A stretch of DNA of 64,000 nucleotides from Eustoma russellianum (lineage: Eukaryota; Streptophyta; Magnoliopsida; Gentianales; Gentianaceae), in assembly GCA_036186865.1 (NCBI GenBank), contig AP025074.1:12944758-13008757 (forward strand), written 5' to 3'. Positions within the stretch are counted from its first letter, which is position 1, and each line of letters begins with the position of its first letter. The position numbers and the translations under genes were made by a program. The notes beneath the pieces are model-generated. The model made no database searches and was not told the origin of the DNA. It saw only the letters and a program-made list of their open reading frames with translations. Of the stretch, positions 18,456-29,765 are shown in pieces.

Positions 18456-21114
18456 TGTCATATCCTGTAACTTTACATTCGGCTTTTAAATAATTAGAAA
18501 ACAACTTTAAATACAATTTAATTAATTGTATAGGTTATGAGGCTGAGTTAAATAAAATATAGAAAAAGAAAAGAAAGGGTTAAAAGTGAGAATTAAGAAA
18601 ATTAGGCAAAATTACCAAAATGCCCTCCCCACTTAAATGATGGGGGAGTTACACATTTAGTATAACTCCCCAAAAGAGAGGGGGTCGTGGGTTACAACAC
18701 CAAAAGAGAGGGGGAAAAACGCCTGGAGAAAGAAGAGAAGGAGAAATGAGAAGGAAGAAGAAGAGAAGAAGAAAAGGAAGAAAGAGCGGCCAATCTAGGT
18801 TCAACTTTTCCCAAAATCCTGCAGTACGGTCGTAAGATTAACTAGAAACAAAGGAAAGTAATCTTTCGATACGCTTTACGCAAATTTTGATACAACAGGC
18901 CCTATGTTCTTATAAAGTGAAAATTCGGATCACACATTAGTAATCTTGATTTGTTTATGTTACATGCTATACTATACGCATTTGTTGTTGTTTGTTTGAT
19001 TGAAGTCATGTTCTTTGGGCCTAAATTTGAAAGTATCCATGTTGTGCTTAATTGTTTTTAAATATGCCCATAAAAGTGTCATCCGTGTTGTGTTTATCGT
19101 ATTGTTGTAAGTTCTTGAGTTATTAACTGTACCTTAGACGATTTGAGAGTATTTGCAGGAAGATGAAGGATGAATGATGGGATATTATAGATTTGGTTGT
19201 GTTGGAAAGTTTGAGGATACATTGGAAGTTGTGGGTGATAGAAGACTTAGAGTGGATACGTTTTGACATGTTTAAGAATCAATTCATGTTAGTTGTGTGT
19301 TAAGCATGATGAATCTAGGTGGTAAGATGGATCTTGATGTGTTTAACATGAAAGGGGTGAAGGAGGAAGATGATAGGGAGATGTTACTGTAGAAATTTGC
19401 AGTTCTGGAACCGTCAGAACACTTCGAACACCTACTTTAGGCGCTCAATGTCACACTAGGCGCCTAAAGTAGGCGTTCAATGTGTCCCAGTGCATTCCAG
19501 AACACTTCGAACACCTACATTAGGCGCTTCAAGTCACATAAGGCGCCTCATGTAGGCGTTTGATGTGGCACAGCACATTCCAGAACACTTCGAACACCTC
19601 TGAAGGAGTTCGATGTCACATAACGCGCTTCATGTAGGCGTTCGATATATAACAGCACATTCCAGAACACTTCGAACGCCTATAGGAGCTTTATGTCACT
19701 TTAGGCGCCTAATGAAGGCGTTCTAAGTGTACTGTAAGTCTTTTTGACCCATTAGGCGCTCCATGTATGTGTGATAACTTTATTCTCTTCCTTTGATCAT
19801 AAAATACAAGGGTATTTGAGGTGTACTTAAGGAATAAATGTTAAGTGTGATTAAGTAAGGATAAGATTGGATCCAAAGTGAGTTAGTGATACGAACGAAC
19901 TTAGAAAGGTACGAGCTGGAGTGTCTAAGGTGCAAGATAATGTACTTGATATGTAAGATATGTGTGTATGTTTACATGTTTGATATGAGGTTACATGAGC
20001 ATCCTGCATCACTACATGAACACTTTGTATTTTGACATGAGAATTGATTTGCGAAAGAACATGTGTTTATAAGAGAAGATTAAAGTTTTTGAAAAGCAAA
20101 CTATGGCTGCTGGTTGATCGCAAGGGTATGAAAGTCACGCCTGCGAAAATAGGGTATAAAAGCGTGACCTGTGAATCAACAACAGGGTATAAAGTATTTT
20201 ATGGGGCCATAGACCTATCAGCATGGATATAAGATATATGTAATGGGGTCCTGGACCTTTCAGCACAGGATATAAAGTTATATGCGATGGGGCCATGGAC
20301 CTTTCAGCACGGGGTATAAAGTTCCGTTTGCTGTGGACTGATCACCCACAGGTTATAAAGTTCTGCTACGCGAAGAATATGAAAAGCTTTGTGAAATGAC
20401 ACGCATAGCATATTTACGAAAGAAGTCATATGCATGGGTTCTACATGTGGTTTTAAAAGTGTACATGCATCATGCCTCACGAAGCATAAGACTTGACATG
20501 TAAAGATTAACATCCATGAATGATTTGTTTATGTAGTATGTTATTTTAGTTACATGTTTGTTATCGTATTCCTGTATCATTTATGTGGTTTATTTGTATT
20601 GATGAATTATTATAAAGATGCTATTTCCTAACCCCGAGCACCTTATTTTGGGCAATGACTTATACACTGGTGACTCGTCGTGTGTGATCCCGTAAGGTGT
20701 ATAGACGAGTTACTTGCTGGCGATGTTTTCGTTAATAATAGATACTCCATCTTCTTTTCAGGTGAGCCAGAGTACGAAATGATATTTGTCGAAGACGGTG
20801 GCGAGTGGGCTCACTGGGATGATGGTCATGAAAGTAGATAGAATTCTGATCATTCTCTTTTAAGATTGGAAGACTTGATGTTTATTATGTTGTACTGGAG
20901 GATATGTTAGACTGTTAACCCAACACATTTTATTTTCGCTGTATTTCTTTGGTTACATTGGTGTTAGTGAAGTTTTAAATTTTACGACATTTCCGCTGAT
21001 TTATCTTACTTCATGAATGACGTGTGTTTGATCTGCTTTGACGCTTCGTAGTCTTCGTAGTAGACTACGGCAAGTGCACTGGTTCCGATGCCAGTATCGG
21101 GCCAGGGCGCTACA
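18456..21114 (+). repeat. 3' LTR of the gypsy element
   Basis: 2659 bases starting TGTCATATCC and ending GGGCGCTACA, preceded by aaaggggtggaa. It carries the same ~83-bp array (units from 19415, 19498, 19581 and 19663). It lacks the palindromic insertion found in the 5' LTR and so shows the empty site with a single TTTAATTAA. Confidence 0.93.
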
Positions 21115-23280
21115 TGACAACTCGTCAAGGACAACTGCGAAAAGAAATGGGCTCAATGAAGACCCTTGATGGAGGCCCACCTCCACCAGAAAGAAGTTAG
21201 GATTCCCTACAGGCATACGAACAGTTGTTTTCATCCTAATATACATATCCCTAATTATGTCTTTATACTTCACAGGAACACCTCTCACATCCAGACTATC
21301 CCAGATCAGGCTACATGGCACACTATCATACGCTTTTCAAGATCAATGAAAACCATATGTAGATCGCGTTTCTTCTCCCTATACTTCTCCATCAATCTCC
21401 TTATGATGTGTATTACTTCCATAGTTGACCGTCCTGGCATAAAACCAAATTGGTTCACCGTAACCCGAGTTTCTCTCCTAATTCTAGTATCGACTACTCT
21501 CTCCCATAACTTCATAGTATGTCTTATCTATTTATCCCCCTGTAATTTTCACAAAACTGTGCATCTCCTTTGTTCTTATATAGGGAGACAATGACACCCT
21601 TTCTCCGCTCATCTGGCATTTTTTCTGTTTTGAAAATAAGGTTGAACAGAGTAGTTAGTCATTGAACCTATTTCTCTCCCAAATATATCCACGTCTCAAT
21701 GGGTATGTTATCCAGACCAACTGCTTTAGCTCTTCCCATCTTCCTAAGTGCTCTCATCACCTCTCCTTGTGTGAAGCTCTGACAGTCGTATTTATTATGT
21801 TGTTGTTGTTGGGTAGTGATGATTTCTCTTTCTTCATGCTCGGCCCTCCTGCCGTCGAAAAGATTGTGAAAGTATGTTTGCTATTTCTACTTGATGTCTT
21901 GTGCTTTGACTAAAACATGTCCATCTTCTCCCTTTATAAACTTTCCGCCCCTTAAGTCATGTCTCTTTCGATCTATAGCTTTGGCAATCTTGAACATATC
22001 ATATTCTCCGCCTTTTGTTTTTAGTCTTTCGTACACCCTTTTATAGGCTGTGGTCTTTGCTCCATCATTGTCTTTTTCGCCTTCTTCCTGGCGATTTTGT
22101 AGTTCTCCTTCAATCTCACTTTCTCCTCTCCATCTGTGCAGTTTAACACCTCTCTAAAACTCCTTTATTTATCCTTTATTTTTTGTTGCACATCCTCGTT
22201 CCACCACTACGATTCTTTATGTATGATTGTCTTTTCTGTTGTTAACCAAGAGTTTCACTCGCCGTGTGGGTAATAATAGTCGCCATAGCCTCCCACATTT
22301 AGTTTGTGTCCCGACCCAGTCGATCTAATGTCGCGGAGATGACCTTGTCTCTAAATATATTAACTTTTTCGTCCTTCAAACTTCCCCATCGAATCCTGGG
22401 TTGGAATTTTCCAGTCCCTTAGTCAGCTTTTGGCTCAATGCTATAACTACCACTAGTAAACGGTGTTGCGTCACTATTGTTTCTCCTGGTATAACCTTGT
22501 ATTCTCTCCACAACCGTCGATCTTCACGTCTCATCGGAAAATAGTTGATATGCGTGTTATGTTCTCCGCTGCTAAAAGTGATCAAATGCGATTCTTTTTT
22601 TCTTAAAGAACGAGTTTACAATACCTAGGTCATGCGCCACTGCAAGGTCTAGCAGATTCCTACCCTGTTCGTTCCTATCTCCATAACCAAACCCGCCATG
22701 TGCCAATTGAAAACCATCCGTATCCTTTCTAATGTGGCCATTAAAATCACCTCCTATGCAAATTCGTTCCTTCCTAGGTATTGACTTCAATACTACATCT
22801 AAGTAATCCCAAAAACCTTTTTTCTCCTGTTCTCCTGGTCCCACTTGGGGTGCGTAGGAGCAAATCAATGCCACTATCTCCTTTTTAATACTAACTTCAA
22901 CACCGTAATTATATCATTATATCTTATCACATCGATCACCTTCGTGTGCAATTCTAACTTTACTATAAATCCTACCCCATTCTTGGTCCTATCGAACCCC
23001 GAATACAGCAACTTATACCCATAACGCTCTTTACCTTTATTCCTCTTCCATTTAGTCTCTTGGAGACATGTTATATCTATACTACGTATCTTAAGTGTAT
23101 CTACAACCTCTAACAATTTACCACTTAAGGTTCTTACATTCCAAGAGGCTACACATAGGCTATCCTCTTTTTCTTTCCTTTTACCTGCACCCCTCTTCTC
23201 TAGACATGGTCTCACAGAAAAGTCATGATTTCTTCTATCAATGATTGCAACTAAAACCAAATTCCAAGGTTTGCTATCAG
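21115..23280 (-). pseudogene. RTE-type LINE, endonuclease and reverse transcriptase part
   Basis: Read on the minus strand. An apurinic-type endonuclease starts near 23180 (SLCVASWNVRTLSGK, DITCLQETKWKRNKG, then YAPQVGPGEQEK, ICIGGDFNGHI). After a degraded linker, reverse transcriptase follows: VNQFGFMPGRST (about 21440), a broken ...KAYDSVP segment, and VGLHQGSSLSPFLFAVVLDELS, which ends exactly at the gypsy LTR. Many frameshifts and stops. The matching C-terminal part is at 9014-9656. RTE elements encode one polyprotein that nicks DNA and copies its own RNA there. Confidence 0.88.
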
Positions 23281-23974
23281 TTTCTTATCAAGTCAGATGA
23301 ATAAAAGCAAAAACAATCAATTCAATTATAATGAGACGAGAATGAAATTATATCACCTCTATTAGAATCCTGTTTCTATTCTACTTGTATCTTAACGATT
23401 GAAATTTTTCAATTGGACACCTTTAGTAAAAAGAAACTTTTTGAGTAAAAGGATCAAACCCTCGAGAAATAACTGTTTGTTAAGTTTAAATGGAAGACAA
23501 ATCACTGGTAATATTTTGTCAAAAAAAAAGTATAAACTTATTAACATTTCAGAAAACTATCTTTACTACTTGCGTATGTTTGGACTAAAAATAAAAATCT
23601 TTTTTTCTGTCAAAATTAACAAAAATTATAGTTTATTCTAAAACTACAGAGAATATAACTGTATAAATGTAAAATGTTTTGAATTAGAGAGAGGGTGTCC
23701 GATCATTCTTCAAACCACATGGGCGAAAAGTGGTTGAAGTAGGTGATTCTATGCTAAATTTAATAGAAAACCTAGTTTTTATTTTAGTAAAAAAAAAACC
23801 ATAGAGATTGTAAAGGTCGACTCTTAAACCATAAAAATATGGAGATGATTAGGCTAAATCAATATATGAAACGGTATCTTCCCTTCAAATTTTGCTAATA
23901 CCAATTGCCACTCCAGCTTGGTTATTGCGACCATTCTCAGCAATAATAGTAACTTACTATATTTTAGAATAAAT
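23281..23974. other. AT-rich stretch, nothing recognised
   Basis: No gene, repeat array or element end that I can identify. It may include the 5' untranslated part of the neighbouring LINE at its left edge. Confidence 0.5.
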
Positions 23975-23985
23975 ATAAAAGAATC

Positions 23986-24174
23986 TAAGGCAGCATTGGA
24001 TCAACTAGTAATGTTTATTCTTTATGACCTTGAGGTCACGTGTTTGAGCTGCGTAAATAGTCTATTTCACAAAATGTAGGGTAAGTTTGCATACACCAAA
24101 TTGTGGAACGATCCGGTCCTTCCTCAGACCCTGCGCAAACGCGGCAGCTTAGTGCAACGTGAAGCCGTAAATAA
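23986..24174 (+). mobile_element. tRNA-derived SINE (Au-like)
   Basis: About 189 bases between an 11-base target duplication ATAAAAGAATC (23975-23985 and 24175-24185). It starts with a tRNA-like head: a box A-like region near GGATCAACTAGTAATG and a box B-like GTGTTTGAGCTGCG. The body has the motifs expected for the Au SINE type: TAGGGTAAGTTTGCATACA, CGGTCCTTCCTCAGACCC and GCAGCTTAGTGCAACG. Transcribed by RNA polymerase III and moved by LINE enzymes. Box B differs from the GGTTCGAANCC consensus, so it is probably inactive. Confidence 0.85.
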
Positions 24175-24185
24175 ATAAAAGAATC

Positions 24186-24780
24186 GGTAGTTGGTTAATG
24201 GGCAAGTTTCATGGTGGTTAACGAGTAACTACTATACACTCATTTATCAATAACATTATAAATAATCGACATCTGATAATAATGATGAATGTACCAAATA
24301 ACAAGATCTATATATATTATTATGTATTTTACTGGTTGATTAGTAACCATTAGGATTAATCATATTAAAATTTGTCTCCCTATTCAATAAGTCATTGAAA
24401 ACAAAAAGGTAACACAAGTTCCCTACCTATAACTTCTTTTCCTACCAAATCCCCACAAACAAACGTATCTCTTTGAACCAACCCGACCTCAACCGCTTGT
24501 AACCGCACGTTTGTTGTGTCTCCTGACCCATGTGATCCTTCCTCCCTCAAGCTTGCTGGTTCCTTCATTCATAATGTAGCTTTTGTCTAGCGATCATACT
24601 ATTCCTTCGAGTAATACTATGTATGTTCCAGTAAACTTGCTTGAGCCAACATCACCTCTTCTTGGTACCCCTCTAAAGCCTATTCCTCAAAATCCCTACG
24701 AAAATAGAGCTTAAACAAAGCCAATGCTTCGTCTTCACTGCATACTTCTAGTGAGATATCATTGGAGGCAGCAGCCTAAC
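24186..24780. other. No recognisable feature
   Basis: Low-complexity AT-rich start, then moderately GC-rich sequence with no long frame on either strand. It may be part of the retroelement relic to its right, but no motif shows this. Confidence 0.45.
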
Positions 24781-25158
24781 GTGTGCCATGAAATGTTTAG
24801 CATCGAACTGCCAAGGTATGGGGCAGACCTCGGCAGTTCGACCATTGGGTATGTTGAAACTTGGACTTACATGAGTGGGACTCATATCCACTCAAAACCT
24901 TAAGGCAATGTGTGGTGGTACCTCATCCTCATATAAGCCATGCAACATTTTTTCTCAAATTAGCCAATGTGGGATTCTCAACACCCGCCCTCACATGGCA
25001 ACGTGGCTTGACATATACACGCGCCTTACAACCTGCCCTCAATCACAAACCACAATCCAGACATGAACATCTGGACTTAGGTGAGGGGAAACATTAAGTA
25101 GCCAACCATGGACCAGGCAAGGGGTGAGTCCACATTTTAAACCTGCTCTGATACCATG
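24781..25158 (-). mobile_element. LTR-retroelement relic with primer site (minus strand)
   Basis: Read on the minus strand, TGGTATCAGAGCAGG begins at 25158, a primer-binding site of the tRNA-Met type. About 165 bases further on, TGTTGAGAATCCCACATTGG begins near 24982, which resembles the first bases of many plant LTRs, and it follows a purine-rich gagggcggg. The spacing recalls a miniature element, but the sequence right of the primer site does not match the sequence starting at 24982, so two different ends may be juxtaposed. Confidence 0.45.
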
Positions 25159-25390
25159 AAGAATCGTATATTTTGATTCAATGAATAATTCTTTACAGCA
25201 TACACGAATGTATAGATGTCCACTTAACCAACTACTCCTAAAATAAAGAGATAGAGTATATCTTGTATATCTTAACTACAAGTCTATCTACAAGTTTAGT
25301 GAGATATTAACAAATGCATATACAAACTAATTATCTTAACCAAAATATCTCAACCAATATAGTGTATATCCCAATAGGGTAACCTGTTCA
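25159..25390 (-). repeat. Possible LTR adjoining the minus-strand primer site
   Basis: The boundary at the primer site reads ...GATTCTTCA then TGGTATCAGAGC on the minus strand, as expected for an LTR 3' end. The other boundary is not visible and no partner copy is in the window. Confidence 0.35.
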
Positions 25391-25394
25391 AGGT

Positions 25395-25700
25395 TGCCGA
25401 GGCCTGATGGGTCTTCCTCTGGCAGACCAAAGGAACAGTGAATTTCATGAACTATTGCGTGTTAAACTTGGTTTTTCTGTTGGTCTTCATGTAGGCAGGA
25501 CTGGGCTTTGCAGGGGATTATCCTTGTTATGGTCTGACAACTTAGTTGCATCGATGCAAAGCTGTTAGATGGGTCACACGGCTGCTAATGTCATAGATGA
25601 AGATGGCAATACATGGCAGTATACTAGCTTTTATGAGCATCATGACAGAAGGCAAAGCCATTATTGTTGCGCTTTATTGCACCACCTGGCTCGTATAATA
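25395..25700 (+). pseudogene. L1-like LINE endonuclease fragment
   Basis: In one frame: EFHELLRVKLGFSVGLHVGR, then GLSLLWSDNLVASMQS, a stop (TAG at 25566-25568), and MGHTAANVIDEDGNTWQYTS followed by FYEHHDRRQS. This matches the N-terminal endonuclease domain of plant L1 ORF2 (the LGF...G..LLW and W..T.FYG.P motifs). Neither the ORF2 start nor the reverse transcriptase is nearby, so it is an isolated piece. Confidence 0.75.
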
Positions 25701-25964
25701 AGGTCATGTTTCAGTGGGAAAAGGCTGGTATGCGACCTGCAAGTTCTCACACTGGAGGACAGTGAGATTATGAGTTCCGATTCAAGGTCACCGGAGAAGA
25801 TAATGATGTTTGGATGAACCAAATATTCTTTTTTCTTCTTCTCTTTTGCGATCTTTCAGCCTCGGGGTGGTTGTAATCAGATCGGATCTTCTCAACTAAA
25901 AAAAGTGCAATGTGTTGCTTTTTTAAACTAAATCATAAACATCTCATTGTTTATATGTTGGGTG

Positions 25965-26141
25965 TAGGGGTGTAAATGAATCAAACCAATCTGAACGCTG
26001 AGTTTCGAGTCAAACAATTTAAAAACTTTTCGATTTCGAGTTCAAACACGATCTCTATCTACATTCAATCTTAAGTTTGAGTTTAAACACATTCGAACTT
26101 GAACCAAGCTCGAGCAGGATTCGAGCCTATTCGACTATAAC
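25965..26141 (+). mobile_element. hAT-like MITE fragment
   Basis: Begins TAGGGGTGTAAATGAATC and is full of TCGAGTT/CTCGAGC motifs, like the abundant plant elements whose ends read AGGGGTGTAAA. The opposite terminal inverted repeat is missing; the sequence stops at the target site of the LINE copy at 26159. Assigned by resemblance only. Confidence 0.45.
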
Positions 26142-26158
26142 TAAGAATAGTTTTTTAT

Positions 26159-26473
26159 GAAAGACGGACGATACCGTTTGGTGTATTTTATTGATGTAAA
26201 TTTGCCCTCACTTGTGGCGGAGGAATACCGTGGTTATATGAAGTGTCCTATTTACGGAGGGAGACTCTCCCAAATTAAGTAAAGCAAAATAGTGAATATA
26301 TACATAAAATGCAGAACATGAGTTAACAAAAGCGGAAGAATGGAGAATTGAAGTTTAACATAAAAAAGATAACAGAGTCAATAAAGAAAGCTTGTGGCTG
26401 CCACGAGGAAAGGTCGTGCAAATAGTTGCAGGCGTCCCATATGTCGATTATGAATGCCAGTTGTTTTCCCGAT
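26159..26473 (-). mobile_element. 5'-truncated LINE copy with 17-bp target duplication
   Basis: Bounded by TAAGAATAGTTTTTTAT at 26142-26158 and 26474-26490, a perfect 17-base repeat. Read on the minus strand, the 3' end contains GGTATTCCTCCGCCACAAG, a poly(A) signal AATAAA and a short tail, similar to a shorter fragment at 60379-60470. The length of the duplication and the truncated form fit target-primed reverse transcription. Probably L1-like; no coding domain is left. Confidence 0.75.
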
Positions 26474-26524
26474 TAAGAATAGTTTTTTATTTTGAAAATG
26501 GTATATGTATAAACATTTGTTTTT

Positions 26525-27239
26525 AACTCAATGGCTAACTACTCTATTCAATCTTATATTCAAAACAGAAAAAATAGCAGATGAATGGAGGAGTATCATG
26601 GTCCCTCTATATAAGAACAAAGGAGACGCACAGTGTTGCGTGAATTACATGTGGATTAAGTTGCTAAGCCATACTATGAAGTTATAAGAGAGAGTAATCG
26701 ATATTAGAATTAGGGGAGAAACTCAGGTTACGATGAACCAATTTGGTTTCATGCCTGGACGGTCAACTACGAAAGCAATACACATCCTAAGGAGATTGAT
26801 GGAGAAGTATAGGGAGAAGAAGCGCGATTTACATATGGTTTTCACCAATCTTTAAAAAGCATATGATAGTGTGCCACGTAGACTGATTTAGGATAGTCTG
26901 GATGCAAGGGAGGTTTCTATGAAGTATATAGACATAATTAGGGATATGTATGCTACGACGAAAACAACCGTTCGTACGCCTCTGGGGAATAAGGACTTTT
27001 CCAGTGGAGATAGGCCTCCATCAAGGGTCTGCTTTGAGCCTATTTGTGTCGCAGATGTCCTAGTTGAGGTGTTAAAGCGATCCAGAGAGCAAGTGCAGTG
27101 GTGTATTTTTTGTTGACGATATTGTATTGGTCATAGAGAGTAGACATACATTGAGTATGAGACTAGAGCAATACGGCGTAGTCGATGGTGAGAATAGCCA
27201 GCTCACCGTCGAAGGTCAAGTAGTACCACATGTAAGTAG
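26525..27239 (+). pseudogene. Second RTE-type LINE, reverse transcriptase (5' of insertion)
   Basis: Plus-strand frames give the same protein family as the 9-23 kb LINE: WLTTLFNLIFKTEKIADEWR, SIMVPLYKNKGD, KLLSHTMKL, NQFGFMPGRST, RRLMEKYREKKRDLHMVF, AYDSVPRR, KYIDIIRDMY and VEGQVVPHVSS. Stops and frame changes are frequent. The frame stops at the copia target site (agtag, 27235-27239) and continues at 41034 with SRFKYLRSFIQ. No endonuclease is visible upstream, so the copy was already 5'-truncated. Confidence 0.87.
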
Positions 27240-27353
27240 TGTGGAGAAATATGTTTGGATAATTTTCAAAGTCATGATTTTAAGTGATGAATACTTAAAA
27301 ATGTCACACATGGTGTTATATGTGATTAAAAGTTGAATAAGTTGAACAAGTTG

Positions 27354-27604
27354 ACATCGATCTCTCAGGTTGTTGCACATCGATCGATCTATGTACATAG
27401 ATCTCTCACATCGATCGATCTATGTAAGGCAGAAAAGTTTAAGACCTTTCTGTGAGACATCGATCTCTAAACCTGAGACACATCGATCGATCAATGTACA
27501 TCGAACTCTCACTTCGATCGATCGATGTAGGTCAGAGACAAAACCTGAACCTTTATGTGAGACATCGATCTATGAAGCTGAGGCACTTCGATCGATCGAT
27601 GTCT
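27354..27604 (+). repeat. Palindromic ATCGATCGAT array in LTR
   Basis: About 250 bases with ATCGAT, ATCGATCGATC and CATCGATC-type words every 20-35 bases, alternating with CTCTCAC or CTCTAAAC spacers. Equivalent arrays lie at 35579-35830 and, in the inverted relative, at about 43290-43560. Possible binding sites in the U3 region; no factor is identified. Confidence 0.85.
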
Positions 27605-28544
27605 AAAGTTTTTAGAAATAATTTTCTAAAATGTGATAAAATAGTTGTTTTCATTTGTACATGATTTATACATGCTCATTATGTGCTTATTATGTGTTTT
27701 TGGTGATTATTATTGTCTTGTGACTAACGTGCCTTGGAAGTTTCTACAACTTACCAAAAAGGGCAAAATTGGTATTTTAAGTTTTGTAGGAACATCATAT
27801 GGTGAAAAATATTTCAAGTGCATATTATTATCTTGGTTATCATGACAAAGGTGGTATTGTGATTATTTCTGACCATCGGGGGCATTTCTAGAGTTTTCTC
27901 ACACCAGGGGTATTTTGGTCATTTTACCCCCAAGGGTATTTTTGGTATTTTCACTCAAGGAATCTCTTGAGCATATTATTATCTTCATTCTGGAGCTGTG
28001 TTATTATTATTTTGAAGATTATATGGTGATCTTATATCTTATTCTCTCAACCGATGATATTATTGACTATAGCTGGATATGTGACGATTTGAGATGTCAC
28101 ATTCTATTTTTTCTTGAAGACCCTCTTATATATGTTATAAGAGGATATTAATAATCATCTTTTAGAGATTACAAGGTGTCCTTGGTGCAAGATTCATCAC
28201 AATATATAAAGGAGAAGAAAGTATGAATTTTGGTGTTATATGTTGACATAATCTTGTCAACACTTATTCATTATTTTTTATTCACAAAATTTGAGTTGGT
28301 ATACATACATAAAACATCAAAAACGTCCATAAACAGGTGGAGAAGGTGGTGTACTCATTTTATGACTTTTGGACAAGTGGAAAATTCAAAAACAAGATAG
28401 TTGGCAAAAGTTGCCAACTTGAAATTTCAAATTTGAATGTAATGGAGACAAGGTTGTTGGAGATGATTATGGAGGTGCTTTAATTCAAAATTCTCAGCCA
28501 TCACATGGTCTAAAAGTTGGAGAGAATACGCCATCTATTCACTC

Positions 28545-28552
28545 TATAAATA
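28545..28552 (+). promoter_or_regulatory. LTR promoter TATA box
   Basis: TATAAATA in a GC-flanked context, conserved in all three direct LTRs (36771-36778 and 39931-39938). It sits about 1.1 kb before the LTR end, so the R/U5 part would be unusually long. Confidence 0.65.
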
Positions 28553-29643
28553 GGAGGCAATGTGAAGAAGAGAAGACACACACTTGAAAGCAAAAATTGA
28601 AGATTGTTGTCTTGCTATTCTCTTCTCATATTTTCGTTCATACTTTGTGTAGCTAAGGTGTTCCAATTTTTTTGTTGTCCAGCTACACTATACACACCTT
28701 CTTGGGTTGGATTTGTATGATTGATTAGCCAAATTTATAAGGCTACATCAATAGGTGGTAGATGTGTTGTAACCAAGAGTTGCATAGAGGTGATTATCCA
28801 AGTCTTGAATAGGGTTGGTGTATAACCCAAGGATCAAGCTTGGCTCTTGTTGTAAGGTGTTCATTTGATAGTGAAATCCAAGGAAATGTGTTCCTTGAGA
28901 CTGGAGTAGGTCACATTGACCGAACCAGGATAAATTCTCGGTGTTCTTCTCTTGTTTCTTTATTTCTGTTCTCTGTCCATTTTTGACTGCAGTTTTCACA
29001 CAACTTCTCACAATTTGAAAAAATAGCTAAACATTTTCAAAATTCGTGATTTTTGGTGGAGTTATACTTCAGACTGTTAGCTTTCATTTGCAACAAGAAT
29101 CACTTAATTTGAGCAAGATAAAGTTAGTCTTTCAGTCTTTGAAAAATAACTGCTCCAATCTAGCTGCAATCTGACCAGTTTTGCGTAAACTTAAATTCCG
29201 TATTTTTCAAGAATTGTTTAAGGTCAGGGCCTTTTTGAAACTTCATCTACACATCCTAAGGAGTGTTTTGATATAAAGATCAACCTTTTTGGTTGAGTAT
29301 TCAAAGAGAAACACGTTTTGCAAAATCAGCAACATTCTGTCCAATTCTGTCTAGATTGACCATCTGAATCTTTTTATTTGTTTGAAGGGCCAAACGATCT
29401 TATTTTTGTATGATTTTTGGACAGAGTCTTGTTAACGCATTGAAGTTAAATTCTGAAAAGTTTCATAATTTGTGGAGTTGTGTACAATTATTTGTGAATT
29501 AATGAAAAACGGGTTCTGAATCTGAGGTGGTTTCAGATTCTGCTTTCAAAAGGGATTTTAACAAAGGGTTGTAGTGTAATTTCCGCTAACCACTATTCAT
29601 CCCCCCTCTAGTGGTGTTTATTGCAGGTGCACGGTCCAACATT

Positions 29644-29656
29644 TGGTATCAGAGCC
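29644..29656 (+). promoter_or_regulatory. Primer-binding site, initiator Met tRNA
   Basis: TGGTATCAGAGCC two bases after LTR 1; repeated after LTR 2 at 37869-37881. Confidence 0.92.
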
Positions 29657-29765
29657 AGACCAACACCACTCAAAAGAAGCAAGATTCAACACCATACGAA
29701 CAATACAAGGCCAAGAAACAACGATTCATTATATACTTGCTTGTCTCAAATCCAAGGTACATACT

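Larger units (their letters stand above)
9672..21114 (+). mobile_element. Ty3/gypsy chromovirus (Tekay/Del-like), degenerate
   Basis: Two long direct repeats (9672-13558 including a nested element; 18456-21114) flank a 4.9-kb internal region. That region reads in order: gag with zinc knuckles, protease, reverse transcriptase, RNase H, integrase and a C-terminal chromodomain-like segment. This order is that of gypsy elements, and the chromodomain marks a chromovirus. The primer site TGGTATCAGAGCC (13561-13573) and the purine-rich tract before 18456 (aaaggggtggaa) confirm the ends. The coding region has stops and frameshifts. It sits inside an RTE LINE: LINE sequence resumes exactly at 21115 but has lost ~130 bases at the left side, along with the first ~16 bases of the 5' LTR. 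Confidence 0.92.
27240..29641 (+). repeat. Sirevirus-like LTR 1
   Basis: 2402 bases, nearly identical to 35468-37866. It contains an ATCGATCGAT array (27354-27604), a TATA box (TATAAATA, 28545-28552) in CACTCTATAAATAGGAGGC, and ends GGTCCAACA. The high similarity to LTR 2 suggests a recent insertion or recent gene conversion. Confidence 0.93.

Noticed and set aside
21166..21594. 142-codon plus-strand frame
   Set aside because: Antisense to the RTE reverse transcriptase, which has clear motifs on the minus strand.
23986..24174. Functional tRNA gene
   Set aside because: Only box A/B-like motifs are present; no cloverleaf, and the body and target duplication identify a SINE.
24861..25097. 78-codon plus-strand frame (His/Leu/Thr-rich)
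   Set aside because: Antisense of a retroelement leader near a primer-binding site; no domain.
27370..27606. Protein-like repeats (HIDRSMYIDLSHRS type)
   Set aside because: They arise from the ATCGATCGAT palindrome array in the LTR and recur identically in LTR 2; DNA symmetry explains them.
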